From positions 1-21,843 of the forward strand of contig CAXKVR010000528.1 in assembly GCA_964058845.1 (NCBI GenBank): a stretch of DNA of 21,843 nucleotides, written 5' to 3'. This DNA comes from Carex sylvatica (taxonomy: Eukaryota > Streptophyta > Magnoliopsida > Poales > Cyperaceae). Position numbers and translations under genes: made by a program. This document shows, in pieces, positions 19,361 to 21,843 of this stretch (position 1 is the first letter of the stretch; every line of letters begins with the position of its first letter). The notes beneath the pieces are model-generated. The model saw only the letters and a program-made list of their open reading frames with translations, was not told the origin of the DNA and did not search any database.

Positions 19361-19765
19361 TTCTATTAATTATTTGGATGAGTACGTATTACCGACTCGT
19401 GCTATGTTTTCAATTCAACAGTGCATATCGGCCCGTGAGCCCACATACCAGCCCGTGGTCGCACATATCCTCTCCCTCGATGTACGAAAATTGAGTCAAT
19501 TAGTTGAAGGTTTATTGGTATTAACTCTTCTTTTCGAACTGTAATATAGGTTTCCATTCTATATTCGACACGCAGTTTATCTGCTGGGTTAAGTGTGCAA
19601 TTGCAGCCACCTGGCCTTGTTTTGTTTTGAAACATTCTCTCAGTTGCCTGATTGAGCATGATGATGTAATTAACTGTCTAAGTAATGAAACGGACTATAT
19701 AGCTTTTTTTAAATATATATATATATTGGCACGCAGTTAAATTAGTAAATGCGTAATACTACATG
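19361..19765. other. intergenic DNA, less AT-rich than surroundings, unidentified 85-residue ORF on minus strand (19402-19659)
   Basis: The ORF MLNQATERMFQNKTRPGGCN... has no motif or family I recognise, and I see no splice partner. The stretch could be part of an old element or a lost gene. A short TA repeat lies near 19714-19726. Confidence 0.2.
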
Positions 19766-19992
19766 CAGAGGCGAATGTAAAAAGGTTATATAAAAGTCAA
19801 TTGACTCTAATTTTCTAACACAAAAGACTATATAAAGATAAATTGATCTCCACTTTTTTAAACTTTTTATATTAATATACAATTTTATAAATAATTTAGA
19901 ATAAAATGTTATGAAATGGTAAAATTGACCTTCATTTTTTGTACAAAAATGATTTTTATATATTTGACTCTCATAGTTTGAAAATTTGATTA
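19766..19992. repeat. diverged FB-3-type MITE, opposite orientation
   Basis: ATATACAATTTTATAAATAATTTAGAATAAAATGTTATG (19876-19914, given as its two landmarks ATATACAATTTTATAAAT and AGAATAAAATGTTATG) is the reverse complement pattern of the FB-3 core at 4738-4809. ATTGATCTCCACTTTTTTAA precedes it. It also contains an internal direct duplication: TATATAAAAGTCAATTGACTC is echoed by TATATAAAGATAAATTGATCTC. Confidence 0.45.
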
Positions 19993-20667
19993 TACTCCTG
20001 ATTACGTGTCTACATACTAATCAACCCAATTTTTTTATTTATATCCAAAAAAAATAACCAAACCTCGCGTCTATTTCAAAAACTACCCAAACAGGAAAAA
20101 AAATTACGGTTTCAACACCAATTTTCAGAAAAAAAAATTTCGGTAAATGGATATTAAAACTGGAAAAAAAAATTACGAAACTTTTTTTCCGGTTTTAGGA
20201 TTTCTTTTTTAGGAAAAAATATTTTTCGAAAAAAAAAATTTAGGAATTTTTTTTCGGATTCTTTTTTTTTTCATTTTTCAGTTTTTATAATTTATTTAAT
20301 TTTTGTATTGAAGTATTGGAAATATTTAATATATTTCCTAAAAATAGATGAAATACTATATAATTTGATTTATTCGAAAGACTGCTACAAATAGTCCGGA
20401 TCAATATTTTTCATGCCGAATTTTTTACAGCCGTAAGAAAAATTAATATATTTCTTTATTTGTTATTAAAAAAATAAAAATATTTGAATTCTCAGTTATT
20501 GAATTTTTAAAAATACTCAGGCCGCCAATTTTTTTCACGACCCCCAGAATTAAAATTCCAGGTCGCAGAAAAAATTCGCGCTCTAGTTTGTTTCTTTTTT
20601 TGCACTATAAATAGGATTTGAAGAAAGAAAATATCCACGGTTTGACTTTTTTTTAATGTATATATAA
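19993..20667. other. AT-rich intergenic DNA with A/T-run repeats
   Basis: Between about 20090 and 20280 the sequence is built of alternating A and T runs around TTCGG / CCGGTTTT cores, a low-complexity patch without coding capacity. At 20535-20572 CGACCCCCAGAATT and AATTCCAGGTCG form a short imperfect hairpin. Nothing else is supported. Confidence 0.35.
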
Positions 20668-20676
20668 TATAATATA

Positions 20677-21068
20677 GGGAAAATTGTGAAAATGCCACTC
20701 CAAAACCTTTAAATTGTGAAAATGCCATCCTGAACTTTGAAATTGTAAAAATGCCACTCCAAACTTCATTAATTGTAATTTTGCCACTCCAAATAATTAA
20801 TGACTAAAATACCCTCCCATCACCAAACTCCTCTTCTCCCACCCGGTTCCCACCTCTTCTAACTGCAGAATTTTTTTGCGTGGTTGACAAAATCCAGGGT
20901 TTCTGCGTGGTTGACTCCAAAAAATTTCTGCAGTTAGAAGAGGTGGGAAATTTTTTGGGAGGGTATTTTAGTCATTAATTATTTGGAGTGGCAAAATTAC
21001 AATTAATGAAGTTTGGAGTGGCATTTTTACAATTTCAAAGTTCAGGATGGCATTTTCACAATTTTCCC
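20677..21068. mobile_element. non-autonomous MULE with 9-bp target duplication
   Basis: The 392-bp element begins GGGAAAATTGTGAAAATGCC, and its right end reverse complements to the same sequence. TATAATATA flanks it on both sides (20668-20676 and 21069-21077), although the flank is a TA-rich repeat, which weakens this slightly. Each arm (about 145 bp) contains four repeats of the type ATGCCACTCCAAA-CTT-AAATTGTAA. The interior holds GCGTGGTTGAC twice (about 20878 and 20905) and a nested inverted pair CCCACCTCTTCTAACTGCAG / CTGCAGTTAGAAGAGGTGGG. No gene fragment is recognised in it. Confidence 0.82.
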
Positions 21069-21095
21069 TATAATATAATATAATATATTGGAATA

Positions 21096-21488
21096 TGCTA
21101 ATATGCTATGCGTAGCATAGAGGGCCTCCATTCAACGGCTCAATATTTGACTTTTTAAAATCCTAACGGTCGATCCGAACCGTTCATCTTGTTCTCCATA
21201 TTAATATGTGTTTGGAGACCAAATTTTATATTTTTTGGAATTTTTTTACAATTCTTTTAGATTTATTGAAAATATCTGTTTTCAGCAAATCTGGACCATA
21301 AAAAATAGCGATTTTCAATAAATCTAAACAAATAGTAAAAAAATTCTAAAAAATGTAAAATTTGGTCTCTAAACACATATTAATAAGGAGAACAAGATGA
21401 ACGGTTCGGATCCACCGTTAGAATTTTGAAAAGTCGAATATTGAGCTGTTGCATGGAGGTCCTCTATGCTACGCGTAGCATGCTAGCA
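21096..21488. repeat. large foldback MITE with a palindromic tip (family FB-1)
   Basis: The left arm TGCTAATATGCTATGCGTAG... through ...AACGGTCGATCCGAACCGTT is mirrored by AACGGTTCGGATCCACCGTT...CTACGCGTAGCATGCTAGCA. The arms are close to 190 bp each, so nearly all of its 393 bp can fold. Near each tip is a self-palindrome: ATGCTACGCGTAGCAT on the right (21467-21482) and the imperfect ATGCTATGCGTAGCAT on the left (21103-21118). The core GTTCATCTTGTTCTCCATAT relates it to the other FB-1 copies. Confidence 0.8.
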
Positions 21489-21497
21489 GGTTCCATA

Positions 21498-21545
21498 ATA
21501 TATGTATATGTATATGTATATATAATATAATATATGTATATGTTA
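21498..21545. repeat. TA/TATG microsatellite
   Basis: A run of ATATATGTATATGTATATG-type dinucleotide and hexanucleotide repeats lies between two foldback elements. Confidence 0.8.
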
Positions 21546-21760
21546 AAATGTGTTTGCATATTAAATTTTATATTTTTTTTTAATTTTTTACTATTTATTA
21601 AGTATTTAACAAAATCGCTATATTCATACCATTGAATTTTTGTACCCATCTTAATAAATAGTAAAAAAAATTAGAAAAATATAAAATTTAATCTGCAAGT
21701 ATATTTTAATATATCCATCATCTTGAACAGTTTGGATCGGTTATTTGGACTTGAAAAACT
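21546..21760. repeat. second FB-1-type foldback core near the right edge
   Basis: TTAAAATGTGTTTGCATATTAAATTTTATA (landmark AAAATGTGTTTGCATAT) pairs with TATAAAATTTAATCTGCAAG and ATATTTTAATATATCCATCA, followed by ATCTTGAACAGTTTGGATCG. This is the same order as in the FB-1 right arms. The left outer arm appears to be replaced by the microsatellite. Confidence 0.6.
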
Positions 21761-21843
21761 TTGAAAATACCGATCGTTGTATGCCTATCGTTGAACGAAA
21801 ACTTAAACTTAATTTTTAAGGCACTAAACGACTTTTTTTGAAA

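Noticed and set aside
21498..21545. TA-rich run as a TATA promoter or origin
   Set aside because: It is a simple microsatellite between two foldback repeats, with no gene near it.

Overview
This window looks like nuclear DNA from a flowering plant. Three genes have spliced exons with GT-AG introns, and they sit in very AT-rich intergenic DNA packed with small non-autonomous transposons. The protein sequences fit an angiosperm and are more suggestive of a monocot. That lineage guess is weak, because nothing in the window names the species.

Layout. (1) 1-871, plus strand: the last three coding exons of a K/HDEL receptor (ERD2 family), cut by the left edge. (2) 1605-4250, minus strand: a complete four-exon gene for a 237-residue 'pathogen-related protein'. 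It converges tail to tail with ERD2, and two G-boxes in inverted arrangement lie about 180-200 bp upstream of its start. (3) 4.25-12.38 kb: no intact gene. The main structure is a nested pair of Mutator-like elements (6194-7650). The inner one is a Pack-MULE flanked by a perfect 9-bp target duplication, and it carries a captured piece of an ABCC-type ABC-transporter ATPase domain. (4) 12385-15331, minus strand: a complete two-exon RING-CH (RINGv) membrane-anchored E3 ligase of 212 residues. Its 2.3-kb intron splits the zinc finger and is filled with repeats. (5) 15.4-21.8 kb: no intact gene. It holds a second copy of a repeat also found in the RINGv intron (with a 357-bp insertion), a degenerate tandem array of about 180-bp period, a foldback element broken by a 5'-truncated LINE with an 11-bp duplication, a third MULE with a 9-bp duplication, and large foldback MITEs.

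The three genes show no sign of working as a unit. ERD2 acts in Golgi-to-ER retrieval, the RINGv protein is a predicted membrane-anchored ubiquitin ligase, and the pathogen-related protein has no established biochemical function. The shared theme is the repeat landscape: the same foldback families occur in introns of two different genes and between genes.

Exon coordinates were derived by hand from reading frame, splice consensus and family resemblance. Repeat boundaries are by eye, except where a target-site duplication fixes them.
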